Assembly (NCBI GenBank): GCA_903632075.3
Contig: CAHIKZ030000247.1
Location: 2,563,001 to 2,627,000, forward strand
From: Acanthosepion pharaonis
Taxonomy: Eukaryota; Mollusca; Cephalopoda; Sepiida; Sepiidae
Reading direction: 5' to 3'
Length of the DNA stretch: 64,000 nucleotides
Made by a program: the position numbers and the translations under genes
Shown: positions 10,021 through 21,625 of the stretch, piece after piece
Numbering within the stretch: position 1 is the stretch's first letter
Layout of the letters: each line of letters opens with the position of its first letter
The notes under the pieces: model-generated
Database searches by the model: none
The model's input: only the letters and a program-made list of their open reading frames with translations
Told to the model about the DNA's origin: nothing

Positions 10021-11050
10021 CTAGCTTAAACGCTGCCCTATTGGGCAGCATTTATGCTAGCTCCTGCAGAGGGATCTTGATTGGGCCTTCATCACAATAG
10101 GTAGGGAGGAGTAGAATGTGATAGACAACAATAAACTACAGAGGGACTCAAAATTGATCACTGCATTTAAGTATTGCATTAATATTTAAGCTTACCTTTT
10201 AAAAGTTCAATGATAATTCTGCCACCACTTAATTTAAAGACAATTTGATGTACTTAGGTCTTTACTTTCTGTACAAACAATTATCTTTATTTCATGGGTG
10301 ACTTTCACTGAATTCACAATTAATTTTGATTATTCTTAAATTTATTTCCAAATTATGAACATTTTTATCATACAAAAAATTTGTCACAAAAAATCATGTA
10401 AAAAATTGCCAAAAACAATTGCAGTAATGAAAACTTGGGAATCCACAATTTCAGGATTGTAGGTCCAGTTCTGGCCAAAAATGTTTTTAATTTGTTCATG
10501 GAGTTGGCCTGATTCCAAAATGGTATAAAATGTTGGACTACAGCCTCTAGGAGTAAAGTTGAAAACATGGGCAATTTTATGTTGAAATACTGTAATTTGA
10601 GAACAGTAATTTTTTCCTTTGAACATGAGCTATTGAAAGTTAGAGAATTGTGTCCCTTTAATTGATTTTATCAGTAGAAGCCAAGATGGTGGAATCTGAA
10701 AACAGTCACAGTAATGAAAATTTGGGAATCCAACATTTCAGGATTGCAGGTTTGGAACTGGCCCAGAATGTTTTTAATTTGCTCACGGAATCAGCCTGAT
10801 TCTGAAATATTATATGTTGGGCTACAGCCTTTAGGTGCAAAGTAGAAAAAGTGTGACACAGTGACACATTGACATTGGCATTTATTATATAGAAGAAGGA
10901 GATGAACTATTGAGAGTTGTGTCCCTTTAATTACAAAAGTGTGACACACTGACATTGGCATTTATTATATAGAAGTTGTTGAGCTATTGAGAGTTGTGTC
11001 CCTTTAATTGAAAAAGTGTGACACACTGACATTGGCATTTATTATATATA
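10021..11050 (-). mobile_element. Non-autonomous Helitron-like element, family B, copy 1
   Basis: On the minus strand it ends GCTGCCC-AATA-GGGCAGC, then 6 nt, then CTAG, followed by T: a Helitron 3' end with terminal hairpin. The opposite end (TATATAATAAATGCCAATGTC) is present three times in tandem at about 10870-11047 with the intervening GAGAGTTGTGTCCCTTTAAT segment. The 5' TC end is therefore not uniquely placed. An internal duplication of the segment around TTTCAGGATT(G)..GG also occurs (10450 and 10740). A second copy lies at 17920-18385. Confidence 0.6.
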
Positions 11051-11061
11051 CACAAGACACA

Positions 11062-11144
11062 CTTGAACTCATGACCACAAGACAAAGTGTATATATATAT
11101 ATATATATATATATTACAGTTTGTCTTGTGGTCATGAGTTCAAG
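11062..11144. repeat. Perfect 25-bp inverted repeat around a TA tract
   Basis: Arms 11062-11086 and 11120-11144 are exact reverse complements (CTTGAACTCATGACCACAAG and beyond), separated by 33 nt that are mostly (TA)n. The right arm contains GAGTTCAAGCC, resembling a tRNA box B, so the arms may be opposed SINE fragments. Confidence 0.85.
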
Positions 11145-11522
11145 CCTTGGGTCATACAGTGAATCCATATATACTCCAGTTCAATAGAATGAACAGAAGT
11201 ACCATCACAGGATAAATTTCAAATCAAATCCTTTATTCAGTTCACAAGACTAGACTGTTTTCATTCTATTATCCATGCTAGAGAAAACCTTGTATTAGTT
11301 AATACTAGGTTTATTCTTTCAAAATTCTAAGAACATTATGTAATATGACAGACATTTGATGAAAACCAGAGAGAACAACAGTGAAATGGATCAGTGTATA
11401 ATAATAATAATAATGATAATTTCACTTCAAAAAAATTCAGAGGAATATTTAATCAAATCATAACTATGAATTTATATTGCTAATATAAATGTGCATAGTT
11501 AAATATCAAAATAGATACTCAC

Positions 11523-11611
11523 CAATTTGATTTCTATTTTTCTCTACAAGAGAATCTGCTCTTCTTGGAGCTAAAGCTGTATTTTCTTTCTTACTTGGTT
11601 CCAATTTATGG
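11523..11611 (-). CDS. EFCAB6-like protein, coding exon 5
   Basis: Acceptor GCTACCAG before 11611, donor ATTG|GTGAG at 11523/11522. The exon is 89 nt: 1 nt completes the codon from exon 4, then 29 codons, then 1 nt that joins the 2 nt of exon 6. It encodes a charged linker (HKLEPSKKENTALAPRRADS, then LVEKNRNQI) without a domain. The assignment rests on splice signals and exact phase agreement with both neighbours. Confidence 0.7.
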
Positions 11612-13410
11612 CTGGTAGCATTAAAAAGACATAAAACTGAGTATTGAAAGAATTTAAAATTTCTGGAAAATGTTTGAAATAAAATACAAAATGTATAAAT
11701 GTTTATTGACAGTGACTTAATGAAAAATGGTTGAAACACATCTTAACAATGGCAGTTTCATGTTCCAGTTGTTGGTTATTACTCCCCAGAATGTTATGCC
11801 ACTAATTGGGGTGCTATCCAAAAAAGAATATTTCCAGTTTACATTTCTCCATTATTTTTTAAAATTTTAATTTGAATTAATGGTGGTGAAAAAGGGTACA
11901 TGCACAAATTAACAGAGACCAGTTGATTTGCAATGTAAGATAACATTTATTTAATAAAAATAACAAAAGGAAAGTTTAAGAATTTCTTTTCCTAGAAATA
12001 AGATGGAATACACAACAAAAATTGTTGAATGTATCTTAGTCTGACTTGCCTGTATAGGTGTGTTTGTGTGTGAACCCCTTTTTTTCAGTGTAAAAAGTCA
12101 ATGGCACACATAAAGGAGGAAAACAGGAAGAGAGTGTTACTTAAGGGTTTGCATTGTTTTTATACCCTCAGGGCTGCTGCTAATACTATGTTTATTAAGG
12201 CATTACATGCCTATCAAATGATTTTTAAGAAGACAATAAAACTGATATTATTTCAAATCTAATCTGACAATTTACATAGCAGTGAATTACTGAATATTGG
12301 CTAAAAACAGTTTTAGAATATCAGACTTTTAATTAGCAGTAACGAAATATCATGTCCTTTGAATTACTCTGAAAAACAGTTTTTCAATTTTGAATAAGTT
12401 TATAATTGTTATAATTTGAAATTTTATCAATTGATGAAGTGTAGAAATAAGATTATTTGAATTGAGTAATAGATAAACAGTTTCATATTCAACAATGATT
12501 AATACTTGTGGAAAAAAGATGTATTTAAAACTGCTGTTCATATAACAATTCATATTTATAAAAGAAAGGAAACTTTGTTTCAAACTTAATTGAAAGTAGT
12601 AATGAGAAAATTGTGGCAGTATATAAATTCAGTTTATAGCAATTGCCAACTGAGTAACCCTACAGGAGAGTATCTGTGTATACATGTACAGTAAGGCCCT
12701 CCCTGATTAATTAAAGTTGCAATATTGAAAAAAGACTGAATACTTTTTGAACAGACCTAATTTCAAATATCAGTGTGTATGGCATGGAGTTAAGCATAAA
12801 AAAAGTTTAAAATTATACTGAACAGCTGAAATAGCACAAGTTTTAACATCACCATGACATTAAGCTGTTAGGAGAAGGGGTCAGCTTCAAATTAGAGAAA
12901 AAGAAATCACTTGTATCAGCAGAAATCCATTCCACAGGGTTTGGAGATCCATTCTGCTGATTTTGGAAACATCAACATCAACTTCCTAAGTAAAGGCTCT
13001 TTAAATCTCTGGTGCTTTCCATCCTGCAGTCTAAGTCTGAGCCATGGACACTGCTGGCGTAGATAGAAAACTGGGTTTGGACATTCAAAACAAAATGCCT
13101 GTGCATGCTGATCTGCAATTCTTACCTGGAGTACATGACCAAAAAATATATGAAAATCAAAAAGAGTCTTGTGGGCCTCCCCCACCCTCACCCACAGGGA
13201 AGTTTGTTTACCATCTTGAAGTGATACAAGTTGTTGTGGTTTTATCATGCCACAAGGCATGACAGTTTAGACAAGACCATCATGCAGGACACCATCAATG
13301 CCAAGATTCTTGATGCAGGCCAAACTGTGATGGAGGAAGACTGTAACTTCTGCCTTCAGATACACTCAGTGATGGCAACAGTCAAGGGACTGAACTGAAC
13401 TCTATGTACA
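11612..13410. other. Intron with no recognised element
   Basis: Mostly AT-rich. At about 12900-13400 the sequence is less AT-rich and gives a 114-codon minus-strand frame and several plus-strand frames, but no domain is recognisable. It could be a decayed retrogene or transposon piece. Confidence 0.4.
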
Positions 13411-13424
13411 AGTGTGTGTGTGTG

Positions 13425-13457
<33 letters not shown>
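13411..13457. repeat. (TG)n microsatellite
   Basis: TG run with a few interruptions, about 70 bp from the exon 4 donor. Confidence 0.9.
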
Positions 13458-13459
<2 letters not shown>

Positions 13460-13525
13460 CTTGCTTGTATGAAGAAATTAGCATCTGTATAGGAATGTAT
13501 GTGTGTGCATGTGCATATGCCTTAC

Positions 13526-13759
13526 TTGTGTGGAGAAGTCAAATGTTCGGCACTGGAATTATCCATTGAACTCTTCTGTCTTTGAATAGGATCTAACCAG
13601 CAACTGTTCTCTTCATCAGCAGAATGCAAGGATCTCCAAAATTCCTTAACATTTATGGATGATTTAGTGCTCAAACCAAGTCTGTTTATAAGTCGTACAA
13701 ATACCGTCTGGGAGAAAACCTTCTTCACTAGAGTTATGATAATTCGATGGAGAGCTTCT
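13526..13759 (-). CDS. EFCAB6-like protein, coding exon 4
   Basis: Acceptor TTTTTTGCAG before 13759, donor CACAA|GTAAGG at 13526/13525. The exon is 234 nt: 1 nt completes the Arg codon of exon 3, then 77 codons, then 2 nt for exon 5. It opens with EALHRIIITLVKKVF, the exiting helix of the EF-hand started in exon 3, and continues with RLINRLGLSTKSSINVKEF, a second EF-hand-like unit that has lost loop ligands but keeps Glu at position 12. The C-terminal part (DPIQRQKSSMDNSSAEHL) is a polar linker. Loop loss in every second unit is common in proteins of this class. Confidence 0.8.
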
Positions 13760-14156
13760 CTGCAAAAAATAATAAAATGTCAGTGAGGAACCAAAGCATA
13801 AATAAAGAATTAATTTTTTCTCTGTTGTGTTTAGAATGAAACTTCTACTATTTTGATAAACTCCTTATGTAATACAATAAAATAATAATATAATTAAGAC
13901 AATACCTTTAGTTAGAGGTAAAAAGTAAGTCTTGACTGATGACCTCATTTAAAAACCTCTTTGGTAAGTTGTAGTATTGAATCAGCTTGTTAATGGGAAA
14001 AGAAAATAGGTTGTACAGTGGCAGTTTTGGACTAAAGATATAAGTATTTGGACTTTTGAAACCACCAAACAAGTACTATTTCTTTTGCATATAAACTTTG
14101 AGTAAACGTTTCTTTTTCAATGAGTGACATTGAGTTGATATTAACATTGTTTTTGC
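13760..14156. other. Unannotated intronic sequence
   Basis: AT-rich intron; nothing recognised. Confidence 0.4.
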
Positions 14157-14200
14157 ACATGCATACACACACACACACATACACACACATACACACACAT
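14157..14200. repeat. (CA)n microsatellite
   Basis: ACACAC runs broken by ATACAC units. Confidence 0.9.
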
Positions 14201-14229
14201 GCAGTGATACAATATAGTATCCTATTGTA

Positions 14230-14668
14230 ATTGTGCTTGTCCCTCCTTTCGTTAATTTGCATGACCATTACGCCCTGCCAATACCTTACAAATAATGAAC
14301 TGTTTCATTTTGAGTGCATGGAAAGAGAGGAAAAGACACTACTTGGTTTCAGTGAGAAAATGAATGAAAGAAAGAAAGGACAATAGAAGTGTTCAGCGTC
14401 TGTTTCAGTGAAATGGAAAAAGTTGTCAATTTCAAATCTTTTCATTTGTACCTCCTTACTTCTTAAGATAATAGCCAGCCTTCATATTTATGATTGTTAT
14501 TGCAATATTTTGTTAAAGTTGTTAAGCTCAAATATTTAATGATGTGATAGCAGAATTTCTACAGATAATTTATTGTCGTAGACCTGGCCATGAGCTTATT
14601 CAATCATTAACTGAAGAATTAAGATTCATCAGAAAAGTGTGAAATTTTCATGGGTTAAAACTAATATA
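14230..14668 (+). repeat. Interspersed repeat R1, copy 2
   Basis: Shares most of its length with 3890-4387 in the same orientation but lacks that copy's internal duplication. It carries one extra block near 14540-14580. Both copies lie in introns of the same gene. Confidence 0.65.
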
Positions 14669-15028
14669 TTTAAATGGGACAAGAAGGCATCATGAAGGTA
14701 ATTCTAAGCTGAAATTGTACATATTAGCAAAATAATGAACACTTGATAGTAGAACTACTGAATACAAGAAGGATGCTTGATTTAAAAACATTTAGAGAAC
14801 AATATGTATTTTTGGTATTCATTAGAAGTACTTGAATGATATCAAGAATTCATACACTTGATATAATTACAGATGTACTCAAGTATTCTAATGATATCAA
14901 AATTCGTACTCTTGATATAATTACAGTTGTATTTAAGCACTCTAATAATATCAAGAATTTGTATTCCTGATATCATGACAGATGTACTAAGAAGAAATAA
15001 ATGGAAAGTAAATAAAGTAAATGTTTAC

Positions 15029-15129
15029 CGAGATATGTATCCTTTTCCATCAGGGTCATTGTCTTTGAAGCGTTTTTTGATTTTTGTAAGATTTTGTTTA
15101 TTGACTCTGTTTCTGAGCAACATTTCAAT
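15029..15129 (-). CDS. EFCAB6-like protein, coding exon 3
   Basis: Acceptor TTTTAACAG before 15129, donor TCTCG|GTAAAC at 15029/15028. The exon is 101 nt: 33 codons in phase 0 plus 2 nt for exon 4. It reads IEMLLRNRVNKQNLTKIKKR and then FKDNDPDGKGYIS, the clearest EF-hand loop in the gene. Aligned on the central Ile (position 8), the loop is DPDGKGYISREA, with Asp at 1 and 3 and Gly at 6, but Ala where Glu12 is normal (encoded in exon 4). Calcium binding is therefore likely weak. This exon is the strongest evidence for an EF-hand family protein. Confidence 0.85.
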
Positions 15130-15394
15130 CTGTTAAAATACAAAATTCCATACAATTTTAGAAAAGATAATTAACTGTTAATTAATGGTGAAAGTGATTT
15201 ATAACTAAAAATTATAAAAAGTATAATAAACTACATGAAGACTTATGTTTATAAAAGTAAATGACGGGTTTTGCTATTAAACAAATCAATAATCTGCTTT
15301 ATTTCTTATAAATTATAATGAAAAGTAGTGAGAATAATTTTTTGTTTGTATATTTACTTTAATAAAATTTGAATATTTGATTTATAATTGTATA

Positions 15395-15735
15395 AGACAG
15401 AGCTTTTGAAACTGGTGTCACTTAATTCATAAGTCTAGATCAGAGCTTTGCAAAATGGAGTATTACCTTAAATGTATATATCAGAACTTTTCAAACTGAT
15501 GTCACTCACTTTCCAATCAAACTGATGTTACTCACTTTCACTTAGGGGGTAAGGCAAGATGAGAGCTTTCTAAACTGGTGTTTCACACTTTGAAAGTAGG
15601 GTAAAACTAGAGATTTACAAACTGGTTTCTCTCACTTAAAAGATATTGCACGTCCAGAGTTTTCTAAACTGGTGCAACAGTTTGGAAACATAAAATTAGA
15701 GTTTTCCAAAATTGTATGTCATGACTTTGGATTAA
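15395..15735. repeat. Degenerate tandem repeat, about 60-70 bp period
   Basis: At least five diverged copies of a unit containing AGAGCTTT(C)TAAACTGGTGT followed by a CACTT segment, seen at about 15400, 15445, 15485, 15560, 15607 and 15655. Spacing is irregular. Confidence 0.6.
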
Positions 15736-16019
15736 TTAATTAATTACCCATTCTTATTTCTAAATACAAACTAAATTTTTCATTACTTCTTTTTCCAAAT
15801 ATTTTGAATTACATGTTTGACTTGGCTAACAAAACATTTTTTTAAAAAAAGAGTATTATAAAATCTCTTATCTAATCAATATTGAAATGTATCATGAAAC
15901 TAAAATGGTTGTTGGTTGTAAAGTGGAGAAGCAATTTTCTTAAGCAGTATATATCCACTGCTGATATCTGAACTGTCATTATGCACAGAAACAGTGAGGC
16001 ATTAGACAATAAATACATA

Positions 16020-16440
16020 ATGTGGATAAATGCCTTAGATATATTGAAGGCCTTTGACAAGGTGTAGCATAGAAGGTTGCTATGCAAGCTCTTCAGCTAT
16101 GGAATCACTGGAAGAGTTTTCTCAATACACTGAGGTGAAACATCCTTATTCTCTTTGTATTCTATTAGTAAGAAGGAAGTTCCACTCAAACAGCTTCTTC
16201 TCATGAAGTGCTACTTTGGGGAACTGACTCCCAAGAAGATGCTTTCCAAACTACTACAATTTTAACCTCTTCAAGTTTAGGCTTAACTGTTATCTTTCAC
16301 ACATATACTTATAAACTGTGCCTCTTACCTCTTAGTCTTACTACTTATACAACACCTTTCAGTAACCCTCTACCTTGAGTGGATCTTGGGCCTTATATAG
16401 GGTGGACATTAGTAAAAAAAGTAAAGATTACTGATTCTTA
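16020..16440 (+). mobile_element. LINE fragment: short RT piece plus 3' end
   Basis: Near 16035-16075 the frame reads LDILKAFDKV, an RT motif of CR1/Jockey-type LINEs, with an in-frame stop. The 3' part (about 16140-16440) matches 42150-42420, including AACCTCTTCAAG and GTAACCCTCTACCTTGAGT. The middle of ORF2 is missing. Confidence 0.6.
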
Positions 16441-16584
16441 ATAAGATTAGTATAATGATTGACACTGCGGAATCTTTTGAAAATGCTGACAAGATTAATA
16501 AATGATTGTTTGTTTGGTGGCATATCAACACTTTATGGGTCATTTAAAGCCAAAATTTAATTTTCTTGGGAGTATTAGTGATTT

Positions 16585-16725
16585 CTTTTACAAAAATGTA
16601 TTGTTGGTAATTTTTATTTTCAAAAAATGCATTTCTGGTAATTTTTTTACAAAATTGTATTGCTGGTAATTATTTTACTATGAAAATATATTGCTGGTAT
16701 TTTTACTATAAAAATGCTTATATTT
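16585..16725. repeat. Short degenerate tandem repeat
   Basis: About four copies of a roughly 35-bp unit, ACAAAAATGTATTGTTGGTAA and variants. Confidence 0.6.
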
Positions 16726-17163
16726 TCATAATGTTTTGACCTCAGTTTGGGGGTTAACAATTTGCTCATAGGTGGAACCCTAATAGGTGCTACCATCCTA
16801 GGTCAAGGCAGACATGGGAACAAAAGTAATTAAGAGGTGGTTCCACTCTCCTCAAAATCTCCTGATCAGAGGCTTTGTTGCTGGATATAGTTTAGCGTCC
16901 TACCCAAGATGAATTACAGATGAAAGCACCAATGTTTCTGATATTATTTTTTACCATTTTGTACAAATATTTTGCACTGCCTTATCTCAATAGAGATTGT
17001 CAATCACAAATTTCAATTTGAATATCATTAACTATTAATGTATTAACTTTAATACTTGTGCATAGATGTACAATAATAGATTAGTTTTTAATTAGGTATA
17101 TAATTAATTTATCAAATATTTCCAATAAAAAATATGAGCATAAAAGTGGTTTCTTCTACAAAC

Positions 17164-17270
17164 CTCATCCACCTCAATTCGGGCCTGTGCTGAACGTGAA
17201 AGGGTGTTGATCATTCTACTAGATTGACTATTATCACTTTCAGTATAACTGGACAATCTTGATGTGTTAC
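17164..17270 (-). CDS. EFCAB6-like protein, coding exon 2
   Basis: Acceptor CTAATTTTAG before 17270, donor GATGAG|GTTTGT at 17164/17163 (a weaker donor). The exon is 107 nt: 2 nt complete the Gly codon of exon 1, then 35 codons, ending in phase 0. It encodes a Ser/Thr-rich segment (SRLSSYTESDNSQSSRM) and then SRSAQARIEVDE, which runs into the helix of exon 3. The composition continues that of exon 1, which supports joining them across the very long intron. Confidence 0.7.
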
Positions 17271-17919
17271 CTAAAATTAGAGTAATATATATATTAGTAG
17301 CAGAATTAATGATTGGCTAGCAATGCTTTTGTGACTGGTATATAAATTTTATATATTGTAGTGAAAGAAAAATAAACAAATAAAAAAATAAATGATAACA
17401 AGGAGATCAAAATCTCACCATCTTTAAAAATAGAAGTATATTTAGAATTGCTATGCCATGAAGTCATATTTCAATCAACCAATCAGAAACCATCCTAACC
17501 AGGATACAAACATCATAGTCTAATGAATGAATCAGAATCAACCAAGATATAAGGTCACTGATCATGAACCAATCAGAAATCAAGTGGCAGTATTAAAGCA
17601 GATATCATTACCTTACTAGATATGTATATAATGAAATGGACATAAAACTAAATTAGAATCGATGAATTAATTTTATCGATTCTCTGATGATGCAGTCATT
17701 GTAGCATGTCCAGTGACAAAATATAATACTTATGCATGACCTAGACAGTCTCACATAGACACATACAATATCTAACTACTTCTACCATTTACACTGGTGA
17801 CAAAGATGCCCACACAGTCCTGTGTTGAGACAAAAACATACATTCTTCCTTCAGCCATTTAAGTAGGTGACTACTAGGACTGAACACACACACACACACA
17901 CATACACATACATGGTGGC

Positions 17920-18385
17920 ATTTAAGCTAGCTCCTGTGGAGGGCTCTTGATTGAGCCTACATTACAATAGGTAGTTCAATGATAATTCTTCTGCCACCAT
18001 TTAATTTAAAGACAGTTTGATGTACGTGGGTCCTTACTTACTGTAAAAACAATTATTTTTATTTCATGGGTAACTTTCGCTGGATTCTGTATTTAATTTC
18101 TATTACTCCCAAATTTATTTTCAAGTTATAAAAATTATTATCGTACAAAAGAATTTGATGCAAATAATTACATAAAAAATAACTGAAAACAATCACAGTA
18201 ATGAAAATTTGGGAATCCCAAATTTCAGGATTGTGGGTCCAATCTGGCCTGGAATGTTTTTAATTTGCTTATGGAGTCGGCCTAATTCCCAAATGACATA
18301 TGCTAGGCTACAGCCTCTAAGAGTAAAGTTGAAAAAGTGTGACACAGTGACATTCTGACATTCACACTTATTATATAGATATATA
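17920..18385 (-). mobile_element. Non-autonomous Helitron-like element, family B, copy 2
   Basis: Closely similar to 10050-10890 (GCTAGCTCCTG..GAGGG, TGTGACACAGTGACATT and a TTATTATATAGA end). The 3' hairpin end is missing: the left side runs into a CA tract at about 17887-17912. Confidence 0.6.
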
Positions 18386-18497
18386 TACTTCCTGATTCTC
18401 TCCCTCTCTCATATTCACTAGGACATTTATCTTTCTGCATATATATTGTATTATATAAACATTTATTAACTCATGCTTAACTCATTTTGTTTTTATA

Positions 18498-19787
18498 TCA
18501 GGTTATCCCATAAGTTCTGTCCGAATTTTGAATAAAGAAAACAAGTGACCAAATGTTACATTTAATTACAGATTCAATCAACAATGTATTTTCCATGATT
18601 ATCTATGACTTCCTTCCATCTATTAACAAGCTTACTAACTCCATTACTGTAAAATTCTTTTGGCTTTGATTCGAAGAACTCACAAATGTCAGTTTTAACC
18701 TCTTCCTGTGTTACAAAAGCTGTTTCTTCCAAATGATTCTGTAAGCTATGAAACAAATGGTAGTCTCTAAGGAGCAAGATCAGGAGAATAAGGTGGATGA
18801 GGAATTTTCTCCCAACCAAGTTCTTCGATCTTTTGTGATGTGATTCTTGCTGTGTAGGGTCGTGCATTGCCCTGATGAAACATCACCTCTTTTCAATTCA
18901 CTAGAGCAGGTCTTTTTTTCCTCAAAGCTTGGTTTAAACGCTCTAATTGCTGACAGTATATTTGAGCATTAACTGTCACATTAGGTGGTAAGAATTCAAA
19001 GTGGATTATTCCTTGGCGATGCCACCAGATTGAAAGAAGAACCTTTTGCCCATGAAGTTCCTTTCTTGGCTGTGGCTGGTGCCCTTCCCCTTTACCAAGC
19101 CACTGTCTACGATGCTTAACATTTCGATAAAAGATCCATTTTTCGTTGCCAGTCACAAGTCTATCCAAAAAAGGTGAAACAAGTTGGCGAGAATGGAGAG
19201 AAGAGCAGATGTCAACTCGGGATTTGAGGTTGTTTTCAGACAATTCATGAGGCACCCATTTTCCAACTTTAGGAACTTTTCCAAGTTGTTGAAGATGACG
19301 ATGAACAGTTGTATGGTTTGAACTGAGAACCACTGCCAATTCCTCAATTGATAAAGCAGGATTTTCTTCAAGGGCTGCTTCAATAAGCTTTTCATCAAAC
19401 TCAACTGGATGTCTGCTTCGATCTTCATCTTCAAGGGTGAAATTTCCACCTCTGAATTTTGCAAACCATGTTCTGCAAGTTCTTTCATTTACACATTCCT
19501 CTCCATAAACTGAGTGAATGTTTCTAGCCACTTCGGCTACTGAGTTTCCTTTCTTGAACTCATAAAGCATTATGTGTCTCAAATGATTCTTGGGTACTTC
19601 CATGTTAGTAGGGGTTTAATCAAACAAAATTTAATTTTATTGTTCTCTGAAATAAAATTTGATCAGTTTAAATGCATCTAAACATAAAAATAATGTTCAG
19701 CTCCATTAGACATTATAAAATACTCTTTAAATTTCGTTCATTTTAACAAAAAGTTAAAATTTGGACAGAACTTATGGGATGACCTGA
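18498..19787 (-). mobile_element. mariner element (Hsmar1/cecropia-like), 1290 bp
   Basis: Ends are inverted repeats of about 30 bp (TCAGGTTATCCCATAAGTTC on the left; one difference in that stretch on the right) and are flanked by TA on both sides (18496-18497 and 19788-19789), the mariner target duplication. Length, ends and internal transposase are all of standard mariner size. The copy is complete in outline but inactive in coding. Confidence 0.9.
18574..19603 (-). pseudogene. mariner transposase, inactivated
   Basis: The N-terminal frame 19603-18893 begins MEVPKNHLRHIMLYEFKKG, an HTH start like that of SETMAR-type mariners, followed by the WVPHELSENN linker. The DD34D catalytic triad is broken. 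The first Asp is Asn in VTGNEKW (19145-19147) and the second is Gly in HQGNARP (18869-18871). A TGA at 18893-18895 ends the frame, and a 1-nt insertion lies near SPDLAP. The C-terminal part then reads DYHLFHSLQNHLEETAF, with the third Asp intact, to a normal end at 18574. Both lost Asp codons are GAY-to-AAY or GGY transitions. Confidence 0.9.
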
Positions 19788-19789
19788 TA

Positions 19790-21467
19790 GTTAACATTGT
19801 AAATGCAAGACATGAAAGACATGAACTGTAGGGATGCAAAAGGCAATTATCTCCCTTTGATTGAGATAAGATATATGTGCCATGTGACAGCCACTTAATG
19901 ATTTCACTTCATACAATGACAAAAGTAACCAGTCAGTCAGTAACCTTATTGGTGTTAAGATACACATGCTTGTTTGTCCTGCCAGGGCTTCTGACCTTGG
20001 CAGCCAGCTGCCAAATGCTATAGCTTATAAGTCCATGGTGTCATTTCCTTTTGGGAATATATCTTCCCCAGATATAGAAAGAAACTCTGGTTCACAGTTC
20101 ACAGTTTGGGAAAACCCAAGACTCACCATTTCTACTTCATGGAATATGTCCTCACTTGGGAGATAGTAGATGAATCTGACCCATTTGAATCTAGATTCCT
20201 AAACATGGCTTCTCTAGAAACACAGAAGAATCTCCATATTATATGTAAGCTCCTTTTTGTTTCTCCTTACACTCTGCTTGCTCTGTAGATATATAATATA
20301 TTGTTCTCTGTGTGGGACATGTATATATATATGAATAGTTTTGTGTATATCATAGTGGTATAAAAGTCTCTCTGAGAACAAAGTGTGTTTGTCATTCCTT
20401 TTCTTTTCAGTCATTCTGTTCCATATGTGAACTATGGTGTTATATCATGGATATGATAATGCCCATAATAGGCAAACATAAATGGGAGAATAAAACTTTC
20501 TACCATAGCTCTCTTCCATTATACAACCTTTCAGATTAAACACAAATAGAATGTATAGAAAGAAGAATTAATTGACAGGATATATTAATAAAACTTAGTA
20601 GCACATCATCAAAAGAGAAATATTGAATTCAGGAAAAGATTTATGTACGGTGGTTCTCCATTATTTATATGTTTGCTTTCTGTAGATTTAGTCACCCACA
20701 ATCAACCCCAGAAATAAACAATTCTTAAGTTTTATTTAATAATGGTCTTAAAGTGCAAGAGTAATAATGCTGGTAATTTGGATTTCAAAAAGAAGCTGTA
20801 AAATGCTTCCTTTAAGTGAAATGGTAAGAGAATAAGTAAAGAAAAAAATATTCTCCCGAAGTTGCTAAAATCTACAATAAGAATAAACCTTTTATCTACA
20901 GTAAAAATAATTTTTCTATTCATAGTATAATTTTTATTGCAATATATTGCAGTAATTGCTTTTATTGTACCTAATATATAAAGTAAAGATTATCATAGAG
21001 GTCTATTCATAGGAAAAAATAGTGTAGGAAATTCAATTATCCAGGTTTTTTATATAAAACATGACTTTTCCTGTTAAATAAATCATTTGTATTTACAAAC
21101 ATATGTTCATGAATTCAAAAGAGTTGAAAAGAGTAAAAATAGTCTTTGGGTAGTTGGTCCATTGTAAAAGGCTGCAGTTGAGAAAAGACATTGATCTTCA
21201 GCAAAGATTCACTGACAGCTCCTGATGTTGTTGAAGATGATTTATTTGAAGTCACCAACACATGATTTTTTTCAGCACACACTGGGGGCTAAGGAAAAAG
21301 CTATGTAGCCTTGTCTTCTCTTATGGCATGGAGACAGTTGCATCTCTGCTCTGAAAGTTTAAATCTATAAGAAATCTTTCCAGATAGTAGACTTGAGAAA
21401 AATAGGATTTTAGTTTTCTCTGATTGGTCAAATATTTCACATGGTGATATTTAATTTCTAACCAATA
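19790..21467. other. Intron 1 sequence without recognised gene
   Basis: Contains a TATAAAAG box near 20370 preceded by about 400 nt of less AT-rich sequence, which faintly resembles a solo LTR, but no paired ends were found. The rest is AT-rich with no recognisable feature. Confidence 0.35.
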
Positions 21468-21625
21468 GACATTTTGATTTAAATAGTGTGTATTTTATTG
21501 TGCAATCTTTTTGGCACATTTGTAATATTGTCTGTTATTGAGTAGAAAATAAAGTTTGGGCATGTTTTAATATAGTATCTATGTGGTTATGTAATTGTGT
21601 TGGAAATAAAGTTTATTTCCTATAA
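21468..21625 (+). repeat. Interspersed repeat R2, copy 1
   Basis: About 160 nt matching the reverse complement of 41118-41275 (shared text AATATTGTCTGTTA, AGAAAATAAAGTTTGG and TATCTATGTGG). It contains AATAAA motifs. Possibly an LTR or DNA-transposon piece; unclassified. Confidence 0.65.

Noticed and set aside
12916..13260. 114-codon minus-strand ORF between exons 4 and 5
   Set aside because: No domain recognised and its splice signals do not fit the phases of the neighbouring exons, which already match each other.
20000..20440. Possible solo LTR with TATAAAAG box near 20370
   Set aside because: No paired terminal dinucleotides, target duplication, primer site or second copy was found.
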